Assembly (NCBI RefSeq): GCF_030817655.1
Contig: NZ_JAUSZM010000003.1
Coordinates: 5,146,001 to 5,210,000, forward strand
DNA from: Streptomyces sp. V4I2
GTDB lineage: Bacteria > Actinomycetota > Actinomycetes > Streptomycetales > Streptomycetaceae
Direction: 5' to 3'
Length of the DNA: 64,000 nt
Positions 35,891-43,133 of the stretch are shown here, in pieces. The notes under the pieces were generated by a model, which saw only the letters and a program-made list of their open reading frames with translations, had not been told where the DNA came from and ran no database searches. The translations under genes and the position numbers were made by a program. Within the stretch, counting starts at the first letter, position 1; each line of letters starts with the position of its first letter.

Positions 35891-36079
35891 ATGGACATGC
35901 TCCTGTTCCATGTACTCACGGGACTCTGCGAGCTCTCCCTGGGCCTGCTGGCGCAGGCGAAGCTCGGTGCGCTCGGTGTGGTGCTCCTGTTCCTGATCGG
36001 CGTGGGCATAAGGGCGCGCCGTGGCGGTCTCGCCGTCGGGGCCGCTGTGGTGTTCGCGCTGTTGATGACTCAGGCCTGA
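35891..36079 (+). CDS. Small membrane peptide, module 3 (paralogue of 37852 and 39148 genes)
   Basis: 62-aa hydrophobic protein with two membrane segments separated by a short basic loop (IGVGIRARRG). It aligns with the two other small proteins: a Q-x-K-x-G-x-x-G element, then a second hydrophobic helix start, GI/GV-K/R-A-K/R, then GAVxxxLL. AGGGAGG is placed 4 nt before ATG 35891 and 10 nt before an alternative ATG at 35897. Divergent from the DevA-like regulator. Its stop overlaps the convergent devB end by 10 bp. Function unknown. Confidence 0.78.
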   Translation: MDMLLFHVLTGLCELSLGLLAQAKLGALGVVLLFLIGVGIRARRGGLAVGAAVVFALLMTQA

Positions 36080-36807
36080 GCGCGGAGCAGATTGAGCACA
36101 GGCTCCAGCGAGGCGACGACCGCCGTCGCGCCCGCGTCCCTCAGAAGCTTTTCCTTGTGGTCATTACGCGCGTAGCCCAGGAACGGAACTCCGGCCTCAT
36201 TGGCGGCGAACAGGTCCGAGGGGGTGTCGCCGATCATCAGCGCGGCTGACGGCGCCGAACCCATCGCGTTCAGGGCCCGGTTGAGGCAGTGCGGGTCGGG
36301 CTTGAGGTGGCTGAGTTCCTGGGTGCGGCCGTAGATGTGGGGGGAGAAGCAGGCGGTGAGCCCGCGGCCGGCCAGGTAGGTGCGGACCACGCGGGGGGAG
36401 TTGTTGGTGGTGATCGCCAGCCGGGACCCGACCGCCGTCCAGGTGCGGATCAGCGGGTCGGCATACGGGGTGGGCATGGCCGACGAGGTGGCCCGCAGTT
36501 CTTCCTGGGTGAGACGTTCCTCCAACTCGTCCACCAGGTCACTGCCCGGGTGTCTGCGGTCGACGGCCCGCAGGACTATGTGCGGATCCAGGGACCGCCG
36601 CTCGGCCTCGCTCAGCAAGCCGCGCAGCCCCTGCCCTTCGAGCCAGTCCACCAGGTCGTCCGCCACCTTGGCCGCCGCGTGGCCGGCGAACAGGCGGCAG
36701 ATCGGACCGTCGAAGTCCCAGAGCACGACACGCGCGCGCGTGATCAGTTCTTGCAGTGCCTCGGTCTCCGCTGCCACAGGGTCAGTCTGCGTCGTATCAG
36801 AAGTCAC
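36070..36807 (-). CDS. devB: HAD-family hydrolase DevB
   Basis: 245-aa haloacid-dehalogenase-type phosphatase. Nucleophile motif WDFDGPICRLF near residues 29-39, ITTNNS as motif II, Lys in HLKPDPHCLNRAL as motif III and MIGDTPSDLFAA as motif IV. Its GTG start at 36807 overlaps the TAG stop of devA by one base (TAGTG), so the two genes are translationally coupled, matching the devAB operon described in S. coelicolor. The phosphorylated substrate is unknown. Confidence 0.88.
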   Translation of the reverse strand: MTSDTTQTDPVAAETEALQELITRARVVLWDFDGPICRLFAGHAAAKVADDLVDWLEGQGLRGLLSEAERRSLDPHIVLRAVDRRHPGSDLVDELEERLTQEELRATSSAMPTPYADPLIRTWTAVGSRLAITTNNSPRVVRTYLAGRGLTACFSPHIYGRTQELSHLKPDPHCLNRALNAMGSAPSAALMIGDTPSDLFAANEAGVPFLGYARNDHKEKLLRDAGATAVVASLEPVLNLLRAQA

Positions 36808-37682
36808 TAGGAGAGTGTCAGGTCCGTCGTGATGGTTTCCCAGAGGGCGTCGAACCACTTCTGGGATTCGTCCACAAATGCGGCGTCGCGCTGGCCGGCC
36901 GCGCTGTCGAAGGAGAAGAGGAGGGATTCGGTGCCGAGGACGTCGTACATGTCGAGAGTGCCGCTGTCCGAGAGCTCCTCTCGGCGGGTGACCATGTAGT
37001 ACGCCATGAGCGCCTCCGTGCCGTTGAGCAGGTACAGCTTCACCGGTGGGGTGAAGGGGAGGGCGCGGAACGTGACCGAGACGTCGATGCCGTGCGAGGA
37101 GCGCAGGGAGCGGAGGTTGTGGCGCAGGACGTGACCCTGGGCGTTGCGCATGTCCAGCCAGCGCTGGTGGACCGGATCGTCGTCGCCGCTGCCGTCGACC
37201 TGGACCGGGAAGGCCAGGGTGATGTCACGGGAGGGCAGGAGGATGCGGGCGTCGATGGAGCGGGGGCGGATGCGGCCCTCATGGATGTGGCGGATCGGCT
37301 CGCCCAGGGCCAGCATCAGCGACTCTGCGGTGAGGCACGCCGCGTCGATGCGCACCTCGGGGGCGGAGAAGGCCGCCGTGAGGCGGGAGGCCAGGCCGAC
37401 CATGGTCGGCTGCGGCTCCTCGCTGTTCGGGGTGACCTCGGCGATCCGCGGCGGGCTTCCCTTGCTCACGTTGCTGAGCAGCCCGTCGTCCTGGAGCACC
37501 CGCAGGGCCTGCCGGACAGTGCCCCGCTCCACGTTGAACTCCTCCGCGAGTTCCGCCTGGGTGGGGAGGCGTTGGCCCGCCTTGAGGTCACCCGCCCGGA
37601 TGCGTTCGCGCAGGATGTCGGCGATTTCCTGGGGGGAGAGCCTTCTGCTGCCGTTCACTGCCGCCACGTTCTCCTGGGTCAC
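36807..37682 (-). CDS. devA: GntR-family developmental regulator DevA
   Basis: HutC/DevA-type GntR regulator of about 291 aa. Winged helix at about 15-75 (EIADILRERIRAGDLKAGQRLPTQAELAEEFNVERGTVRQALRVL), C-terminal effector-like domain with LPFTPPVKLYLLNGTEALMAYYM and AFVDESQKWFDALWETI. In S. coelicolor DevA is needed for proper aerial hyphae development and represses itself. Gene order devE-small gene-devA-devB matches that locus as I recall it. Start at GTG 37682 (conserved among the three paralogues); TTG 37688 is possible. No Shine-Dalgarno is seen, so a leaderless transcript is plausible. Confidence 0.88.
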   Translation of the reverse strand: MTQENVAAVNGSRRLSPQEIADILRERIRAGDLKAGQRLPTQAELAEEFNVERGTVRQALRVLQDDGLLSNVSKGSPPRIAEVTPNSEEPQPTMVGLASRLTAAFSAPEVRIDAACLTAESLMLALGEPIRHIHEGRIRPRSIDARILLPSRDITLAFPVQVDGSGDDDPVHQRWLDMRNAQGHVLRHNLRSLRSSHGIDVSVTFRALPFTPPVKLYLLNGTEALMAYYMVTRREELSDSGTLDMYDVLGTESLLFSFDSAAGQRDAAFVDESQKWFDALWETITTDLTLS

Positions 37683-37770
37683 GACCAAACGCTACAACTT
37701 CGATCCATCTATGGGGAGTTGTTTGGAAGTTGTTTATGAGTAGCTGCCAAGTGGGGACAACATAACCAGA

Positions 37771-37796
37771 GTTGGTTGCCAACTTGGTCAAGTTGG
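37771..37796. promoter_or_regulatory. Overlapping palindromes in the devA divergent promoter
   Basis: GTTGG-ttg-CCAAC (37771-37783) overlaps CCAACTTG-gt-CAAGTTGG (37779-37796), a perfect 8-bp-arm palindrome. The devE promoter carries a related AAGTTGG-tcg-CCAACTT. These are strong candidates for DevA-family operators controlling both the regulator and the small membrane peptide. Confidence 0.7.
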
Positions 37797-37851
37797 CGGA
37801 AGTTTTACCTCCCGTTCCGTCCCGCCCCGGAAGCCCGAAGGGGGAACCACC

Positions 37852-38040
37852 GTGCCTGTCCTCGCCCTCATCGCCGCAGTGTTCGTCGTCGGCATCGAGC
37901 AGACCGTCCAGTGGAAGTACGGTTTCGCCGGCATCGCCGGACTGCTCCTGCTCACCATAGGCATCAAGGCCAAGAGCCCGGCCGTCAGCTCCGTCGGGGC
38001 GGTCATGCTCGCGTTGCTGGTCACGAGGCCCTCCCTATGA
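37852..38040 (+). CDS. Small membrane peptide, devA module
   Basis: 62-aa protein with two predicted membrane helices (about 2-16 and 25-36) and a third hydrophobic stretch (48-58). Conserved signature EQxVQWKxGxxGI and GIKAKS is shared with the 39148 gene at about 50% identity. GTG 37852 has AAGGGGGAA upstream. Divergent from devA. Corresponds in position to a small unassigned gene between devE and devA in S. coelicolor. Function unknown. Confidence 0.82.
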   Translation: MPVLALIAAVFVVGIEQTVQWKYGFAGIAGLLLLTIGIKAKSPAVSSVGAVMLALLVTRPSL

Positions 38041-38075
38041 CCGAACGGCGCCCCGATCAGCCCCTGTAGGAGACG

Positions 38076-38987
38076 TCAGCTCGTGAGCAGCAGCTCCGAA
38101 CTGATCGTCTCCCACAGTGCGTTGAACCACAGGTGGGACTGCTCGACGAAGGTCGTGTCCCGCAGGTCGGTGCCCTGCGCGAAGGCGAACAGCATCGACC
38201 GGGTGCCCTCGGCGTCGTACATCTCCAGCTGCTCGTGGTCGATCTCCTCCGCGCGCCGCATCAGCAGGTAGTACGCGAACAGCGCCTCCGTGCCGTTGAG
38301 CAGGTACAGCTTCACCGGCGGGGTGAAGGGCAGCGCGCGGAACGTGACGTGCACGTCGATGCCGTGGGTGGCGCGCAGGGCGAGCAGGTTGTGCTTCAGG
38401 ACCTGGCCCTGGGCGTTGCGGTGGGCCAGCCAGCGCCGGCGGACCGGGGCGCCCTCGCCGTGCCCCTCGACCGGGACCGGGAAGGCGAGGTCGATGTCCC
38501 GGCTCGGCAGCAGGACGCGGACGTCGATCTTGGCCGGTTTCAGCCGTCCGGCGTGGATCTGGCGCAGCGGTTCGCCGATGGCGAGCGTGAGGGAGACGGA
38601 GGTCAGACACAGGGCGTCGATCTCGACGTGCGGGGCCGCGAAGGCGGCCGCGATACGGGGAGCGAGGGCCACCGTGGTGGGTTGCGGCGGGGCCCCGGGG
38701 CCGCCCGGCATCCCGCCCAGGCCCAGGTCGGGGGCCACGGTCGCGGGGCTTCCCTTGGAAACGTTGGTCAGCAGGTGCTCCGACTGCAGGATGTACAGCG
38801 CCTGCCGTACGACCCCCCGCTCGACCTCGAACTCGTCGGCCAGCCTGGCCTGCGTGGGCATGCGCTGGCCCGGCCGCAGTGCCCCGGACCGGATCCGGGC
38901 ACGCAGCTCGTCGGCCACCTCGCGATGTGTCCTCTGTGGCCGTTGTGCCCTCTTCCGCCCATTGACGGCGGCGTGTTTCGGGTCCAC
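38076..38987 (-). CDS. devE: GntR-family regulator DevE (DevA paralogue)
   Basis: About 303 aa, closely similar to DevA over its whole length: HTH EVADELRARIRSGALRPGQRMPTQARLADEFEVERGVVRQAL, and the C-terminal block LPFTPPVKLYLLNGTEALFAYYL with FVEQSHLWFNALWETISSELLL. It has a Pro/Gly insertion at about 95-110. DevE is described as a duplicate of DevA with its own developmental role. Start at GTG 38987, same logic as for devA. Divergent from the 61-aa membrane peptide gene at 39148. Confidence 0.85.
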   Translation of the reverse strand: MDPKHAAVNGRKRAQRPQRTHREVADELRARIRSGALRPGQRMPTQARLADEFEVERGVVRQALYILQSEHLLTNVSKGSPATVAPDLGLGGMPGGPGAPPQPTTVALAPRIAAAFAAPHVEIDALCLTSVSLTLAIGEPLRQIHAGRLKPAKIDVRVLLPSRDIDLAFPVPVEGHGEGAPVRRRWLAHRNAQGQVLKHNLLALRATHGIDVHVTFRALPFTPPVKLYLLNGTEALFAYYLLMRRAEEIDHEQLEMYDAEGTRSMLFAFAQGTDLRDTTFVEQSHLWFNALWETISSELLLTS

Positions 38988-39073
38988 GACCAAACACTAC
39001 AACTTCCCGCCATCTTTGGGCAGTTCAAGTGAAGGTGGTTATGAGTCGCTTCCAAGTGGAGAGAAGTACAGTG

Positions 39074-39090
39074 AAGTTGGTCGCCAACTT
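39074..39090. promoter_or_regulatory. Palindrome in the devE divergent promoter
   Basis: AAGTTGG-tcg-CCAACTT, perfect 7-bp arms, in the same relative position as the devA palindromes. Flanking sequence (tccaagtgg upstream, cttgagcaac downstream) is also conserved, showing that the whole promoter was duplicated. Confidence 0.68.
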
Positions 39091-39147
39091 GAGCAACATG
39101 GTCAAACTTTCACAAGGTTGGCCACCGCCCGAACAAGGGGGACCGCC

Positions 39148-39333
39148 ATGCCGCTCATCGCCCTCGTCGTCGCCGCCCTCGCCGTCGGCTTCGAACAGCT
39201 TGTCCAGTGGAAGTGGGGGGCGATGGGCATCATCGCCTTCGTCGCCCTGACCGTCGGCGTCAAGGCCAAGAGCGTCGCGATCGGCGGCATCGGAGCGGTC
39301 ATCCTCGTGATGCTGCTCGCCCAGTCCGGCTGA
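39148..39333 (+). CDS. Small membrane peptide, devE module
   Basis: 61-aa hydrophobic protein (MPLIALVVAALAVGFEQLVQWKWGAMGI...) with two to three membrane helices and the shared EQxVQWKxG and GVKAKS elements. AAGGGGGAC precedes ATG 39148. Divergent from devE. The three small proteins have conserved spacing of a Glu-Gln pair, a Lys and a basic loop within membrane-facing sequence, which argues they are real and share a function. That function is not known to me. Confidence 0.82.
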   Translation: MPLIALVVAALAVGFEQLVQWKWGAMGIIAFVALTVGVKAKSVAIGGIGAVILVMLLAQSG

Positions 39334-39375
39334 TCGGGCTCCCTTCCGGAGGGGAGCCGGGAGCCTGGTCGGTCT

Positions 39376-39446
39376 GCACAGTCACAACTGAAGATCGTCG
39401 GCATCGAGCACAGCCACAACTGAACATGGTCAGCACAGCCACAACT
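39376..39446. repeat. Three 14-bp direct repeats downstream of the devE module
   Basis: gcacagYcacaact occurs at 39376-39389, 39408-39421 and 39433-39446 in an AT-richer 190-bp gap between the small peptide gene and the Eis-like gene (39334-39527). No gene is visible in this gap. Role unknown: regulatory iterons or duplicated spacer. Confidence 0.6.
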
Positions 39447-39527
39447 TCACAGCTCGCTACGGATACAGAGCAGTAAGCAACACACAGGCAAGCAGCAAGC
39501 AGCACCGTCGTCGGCAGAAAGGAGGTC

Positions 39528-40799
39528 TCAGAACATGTCCGGGCACCACGGTCGCCTGGACGTACGCAGCAGGGCGTCGGCCAACCGGGCGGCGCCCGCT
39601 CGTTCTTCCCGGACCCGGCCCAGCGCCGCCAGCCGCACCGCGGACTCGTCGCCCAGCCACAGGGTCGCCAGCTCGCCGGCCTCCAGCGTGAGGTCGGCGT
39701 TCTGCTGCGTCGGCGTACAGGATCCGCCCTCCGCCGACGCCTCCAGCCGGTAGCGTCCGCCGGCCAGGCCGTCCCGGTCGGTCACCTCGAGGACCAGCGA
39801 GCCCTCACCGGCGTACGTCCGCGCCTCCAGCGCCCGTACGACGTCCAGGATCCGCACCCACAGCCAGTCGCCCTGGGTGGTGGCCGTGGCCGCCCTCGGG
39901 TTCGGCAGGAGGAACGGGAGCAGGTCGTCGGGGGCCCGCCAGCCGCTCTTCACCTTCGTGACCCAGTCGATCGAGCAGAGGTAGTGCCACAGGGCGCGCT
40001 CGGCGGTCGGGGTCGCCGCGAGCAGCCACCTCACGGACACCGTGTCGTGCGGCTGCTTGCCGTGCCAGTTGTCGTCGGCCGCGTACGAGACCAGGCCGTC
40101 GACCTCGCCGTCCGCCGAGCGGTACACCGCGTAGTGCGGCTCGGTCCACGACGGGTCGAACCGTACGGCACCGGTGTTGATCCGCCACCACTGCTCGTCG
40201 CGGCTGACCGCGCCGGGCTGGGCGCGGCGCACCCGCTCGTGGAGTTCGGGGCCGAGCTTGCGGACGTCCTCGCCGTCCACGAGGTCGATACGGCCGCCGT
40301 CCTCGGGACTGCCGGAGCGGCGGGGGTCGAGGCCGGTGCGCGGGACGTCGACCGTCCACTCGGTCATCCAGGTGGCGGGACCGAAGCCGTAGCGGCCGTA
40401 GATCCGGTACTCGGCGGCGATCAGCGTGGCGACGACGTCGCCGCGGTCCTTCGCGGCCGCCAGGTCCTGGGCCATCATGCGGGTGAGCAGGCCGCGGCGG
40501 CGGTGGGTGGCCGTGACGGTGACGCCGGTGACCGCGCTGGCGGGGACGGGTGCGCCGCCGACGGCCGTGAGTTCCTGGGTGAAGGACTTGAAGGTGGCGA
40601 CGCATCGGCTGTTGTGGAAGGCGCCGAGGTAGCGGCCGGGTTCGCCGGTCTCGAACTGGGCGCGGCGGGCTTCGAGTTCCGTCTCGGAGGGGAAGGGCTC
40701 GCGCAGGAAGCCGGTGTTCACCGCGCGGAGCCAGTCGGGGAACTCGGACTCGGTGATGGGGCGGACGTCGATGTCGGGGCGGCGGCTCGGGTGGGTCAT
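39528..40799 (-). CDS. Eis-like GNAT N-acetyltransferase
   Basis: 423-aa protein of the enhanced intracellular survival family: N-terminal GNAT fold with acetyl-CoA loop (VTGVTVTATHRRRGLLTRMM), second GNAT-like domain and C-terminal SCP2-like domain ending in Phe (CPDMF), whose carboxylate is catalytic in Eis. Homologues acetylate aminoglycosides or lysine side chains. The physiological substrate here is unknown. Confidence 0.9.
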   Translation of the reverse strand: MTHPSRRPDIDVRPITESEFPDWLRAVNTGFLREPFPSETELEARRAQFETGEPGRYLGAFHNSRCVATFKSFTQELTAVGGAPVPASAVTGVTVTATHRRRGLLTRMMAQDLAAAKDRGDVVATLIAAEYRIYGRYGFGPATWMTEWTVDVPRTGLDPRRSGSPEDGGRIDLVDGEDVRKLGPELHERVRRAQPGAVSRDEQWWRINTGAVRFDPSWTEPHYAVYRSADGEVDGLVSYAADDNWHGKQPHDTVSVRWLLAATPTAERALWHYLCSIDWVTKVKSGWRAPDDLLPFLLPNPRAATATTQGDWLWVRILDVVRALEARTYAGEGSLVLEVTDRDGLAGGRYRLEASAEGGSCTPTQQNADLTLEAGELATLWLGDESAVRLAALGRVREERAGAARLADALLRTSRRPWCPDMF

Positions 40800-40883
40800 G
40801 GGATCACGGTAGGCGGGCGGCGGGGTGGTGTCGCGGGGGTTTCCCCGCCCCCGCCGGAAGGACCTCGAGAACAGCTCCGCCCC

Positions 40884-41855
40884 TCAGAACGTCGCCCGAA
40901 TCTCCCCCACCACCCGTCCCCCGCCCTCCAGCGGTGCCCGCCCGATCCGCTCCACCACCGGCGCATCCACCCCCATCAGCTCCAGCGCACGCCCCAGCAC
41001 CGGCCCCAGCGCACGCCCGCCGCCGTCCTCCACCTTGAAGGCCAGCGCGCGCCCGTCCGGCAGGGCGACCGCCTGGACCGCCTCCGCGCCCATCTTCGAC
41101 AGGGCGCCCGGGACCTCGCGCATCAGCCAGGTGTCGGGGCGGCGGGTGCCGGCCACGTACTCGGGGTGGGCTCGCATGGCGTCCGCGACCCGGCGTTCGG
41201 CCGTGCCGGGGTCGGCGCGGACGAAGGTGCGGTAGGCGCGGGCCAGGCCGGTCAGGCTGATCGCCATCAGGGGCGCCCCGCAGCCGTCCGTGCCCACCGC
41301 GGCCACCTTCTCGCCGGCCGCTTCCTCCACACCCCTGTGGATGAGCTGCTGCAGGGGATGGTCGGCCGCGAGATACGTCTCCAGCGGCCAGTCCCGCAGC
41401 GCGCTCACCGCCAGCATCGCCGTGTGCTTGCCGGAGCAGTTCATGGTCACGCGGGAGCGGACCGCGCCCGACGCCAGATACGTCTCCCGCTCCTCCGCGT
41501 CCAGCGGCAGGTCCGGCGGGCACTGGAGCAGGGAGGCGTCCAGCCCGTGCTCGTCCAGCATCTTCTGGACCAGGTCGCGGTGGAAGGACTCCCCGGAGTG
41601 GCTGGCCGCGGCCAGCGCCAGCCGCTCCCCCGCCAGGTCCAGGCCCGCCCGCAGCACGCCCGCCGCCTGCATCGGCTTGTTGGAGGACCGCGGGAAGACC
41701 GGGGACGTCACATCGCCGAGCGCGAGCTCCACCGCCCCGTCCGCGTCCAGCAGGACCAGACTGCCCCGGTGCCGCCCCTCGACGAACCCGGAGCGCACGA
41801 CCTCGGCGAGGACGGGCGGTATGGCAGGCAGGGCGGCGGAACGTGACTCGGGCAT
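40884..41855 (-). CDS. L-asparaginase II family protein (PF06089 type)
   Basis: 323-aa asparaginase of the Rhizobium etli ReAV type, unrelated to the classical type II fold. Family blocks are SSNKPMQAAGVLRAG (Ser-Lys pair), AAASHSGESFHRD, MNCSGKHTAML and TDGCGAPLMAISLTGLARAY. These carry the Ser/Lys/Cys active-site set of the group. ATG 41855 has GGAAGG upstream. The frame is open to 41996. Probably hydrolyses L-asparagine in the cytoplasm. Confidence 0.85.
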   Translation of the reverse strand: MPESRSAALPAIPPVLAEVVRSGFVEGRHRGSLVLLDADGAVELALGDVTSPVFPRSSNKPMQAAGVLRAGLDLAGERLALAAASHSGESFHRDLVQKMLDEHGLDASLLQCPPDLPLDAEERETYLASGAVRSRVTMNCSGKHTAMLAVSALRDWPLETYLAADHPLQQLIHRGVEEAAGEKVAAVGTDGCGAPLMAISLTGLARAYRTFVRADPGTAERRVADAMRAHPEYVAGTRRPDTWLMREVPGALSKMGAEAVQAVALPDGRALAFKVEDGGGRALGPVLGRALELMGVDAPVVERIGRAPLEGGGRVVGEIRATF

Positions 41856-41958
41856 CGGCGGTGGCCTTCCGGAGATCGGCAGATCAACAATCGGCAGATC
41901 ACGAGATCGGGTGACCCGCCCTCGCGGCGGGCCCGGGATCGCCGGTACGGCCGCCGCC

Positions 41959-42528
41959 TCAGGTGAGCAGGTCGTCGACCTGCGCTTCCCCTTCACGGTA
42001 CCTGCGGGCCATCTCCGCGCTGCAGTCGTCGGCCGTGCGCTGCAGCCGCTGCCGGCGCCGGGACACCTGCTGCTCGTACCGCACCAGCCGGCCCATCGCG
42101 GTGTTCAGCTCCAGGTCGGTTCGCGCCCCCAGGTCCGACAGCTCGACCTCGGCGAGCATCTCCGCGGCCAGCAGCCGGTACTCCTCGCGGTGCGGGGTGC
42201 CCAAGGTCACATGGCGGGCGGAGGAGCGGATGCGGGCCGGGGCGTCGGTGAGGATCTCCGACAGCCGGTCGACCACGGCCGCCGCCCCCGCGGGGGACCG
42301 CCGGACCAGCTCCGCCCGCAGGATGTCGATACGGCCCTGGAGCAGCCGCCGTACGTAGCTGAGGTCGGCCTCGTCCCGCTGGGCGTCCCGGCGCAGGGTG
42401 CGCAGTTCGGGCAGGCTCAGGACGGCCAGGTCGGGCCCGGTCGGGTCGGCGGGCAGCAGCGGGCTGCCCGTGCGCTGCACGGGGGGCCGCTGGATGCCCA
42501 ACCGCCCCTCGGTACTCGGTGTGCTCAT
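41959..42528 (-). CDS. rsiG: Anti-sigma-WhiG factor RsiG
   Basis: 189-aa helical protein, historically annotated AmfC (aerial mycelium formation). Two copies of the c-di-GMP-binding motif E-x3-S-x2-R-x3-Q-x3-D are complete: Glu53-Ser57-Arg60-Gln64-Asp68 and Glu152-Ser156-Arg159-Gln163-Asp167, each in a long helix, as in the antiparallel coiled coil of RsiG. With c-di-GMP it sequesters sigma-WhiG and blocks sporulation gene expression. Adjacent to dtd (divergent). Motif match makes the assignment strong. Confidence 0.93.
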   Translation of the reverse strand: MSTPSTEGRLGIQRPPVQRTGSPLLPADPTGPDLAVLSLPELRTLRRDAQRDEADLSYVRRLLQGRIDILRAELVRRSPAGAAAVVDRLSEILTDAPARIRSSARHVTLGTPHREEYRLLAAEMLAEVELSDLGARTDLELNTAMGRLVRYEQQVSRRRQRLQRTADDCSAEMARRYREGEAQVDDLLT

Positions 42529-42684
42529 GTGTCTCTACCGTCCCCTCGACCGGATGTGGAAGCATCGTGCCACCCCAAGTGGCCGCTATGTGACCGAGTG
42601 CCCCTGATCGGCCCCAGATGGGCGGTTAAGGATGAGAAAAAAGGCACGTGCGGAGCACTGCCGGCGGCCCGGCATGATGGTCGT

Positions 42685-43122
42685 ATGCGTGCAGTGGTGC
42701 AGAGGGTGGACGGCGCGAGCGTCGTCGTGGACGGGGAACACGGTCCGGAAACAGTCGGGGAGATCAGCGGCGAGGGACTGTGCGTCCTGGTCGGCGTGAC
42801 CCACGAGGACACCAAGGAGAAGGCGGCCCAGCTCGCCCGCAAACTCTGGTCGATCCGCATGCTGGCCGACGAGCGGTCGTGCAGCGACATCGACGCCCCG
42901 CTCCTCGTCATCAGCCAGTTCACGCTCTACGGCGACGCCCGCAAGGGCCGCCGCCCCACCTGGAACGCGGCCGCCCCCGGCGATGTCGCCGAGCCCCTCG
43001 TCGACGAGGTGGTCGCGCAGCTGCGCTCGCTGGGCGCGACGGTTCGAACGGGCCGCTTCGGCGCGAAGATGCGGGTGTCGCTGACGAACGACGGCCCGTT
43101 CACCGTGCTGATCGAGATCTGA
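42685..43122 (+). CDS. dtd: D-aminoacyl-tRNA deacylase
   Basis: 145-aa DTD that removes D-amino acids from mischarged tRNA. It starts MRAVVQRV and has the catalytic SQFTLYGD and NDGPFTVLIEI motifs. The loop usually reading KMNLSxxD is shortened (ERSCSDIDAP). Start at ATG 42685 by homology. The plus frame is open far upstream as a shadow. Confidence 0.93.
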   Translation: MRAVVQRVDGASVVVDGEHGPETVGEISGEGLCVLVGVTHEDTKEKAAQLARKLWSIRMLADERSCSDIDAPLLVISQFTLYGDARKGRRPTWNAAAPGDVAEPLVDEVVAQLRSLGATVRTGRFGAKMRVSLTNDGPFTVLIEI

Positions 43123-43133
43123 ACCCCGAACAC

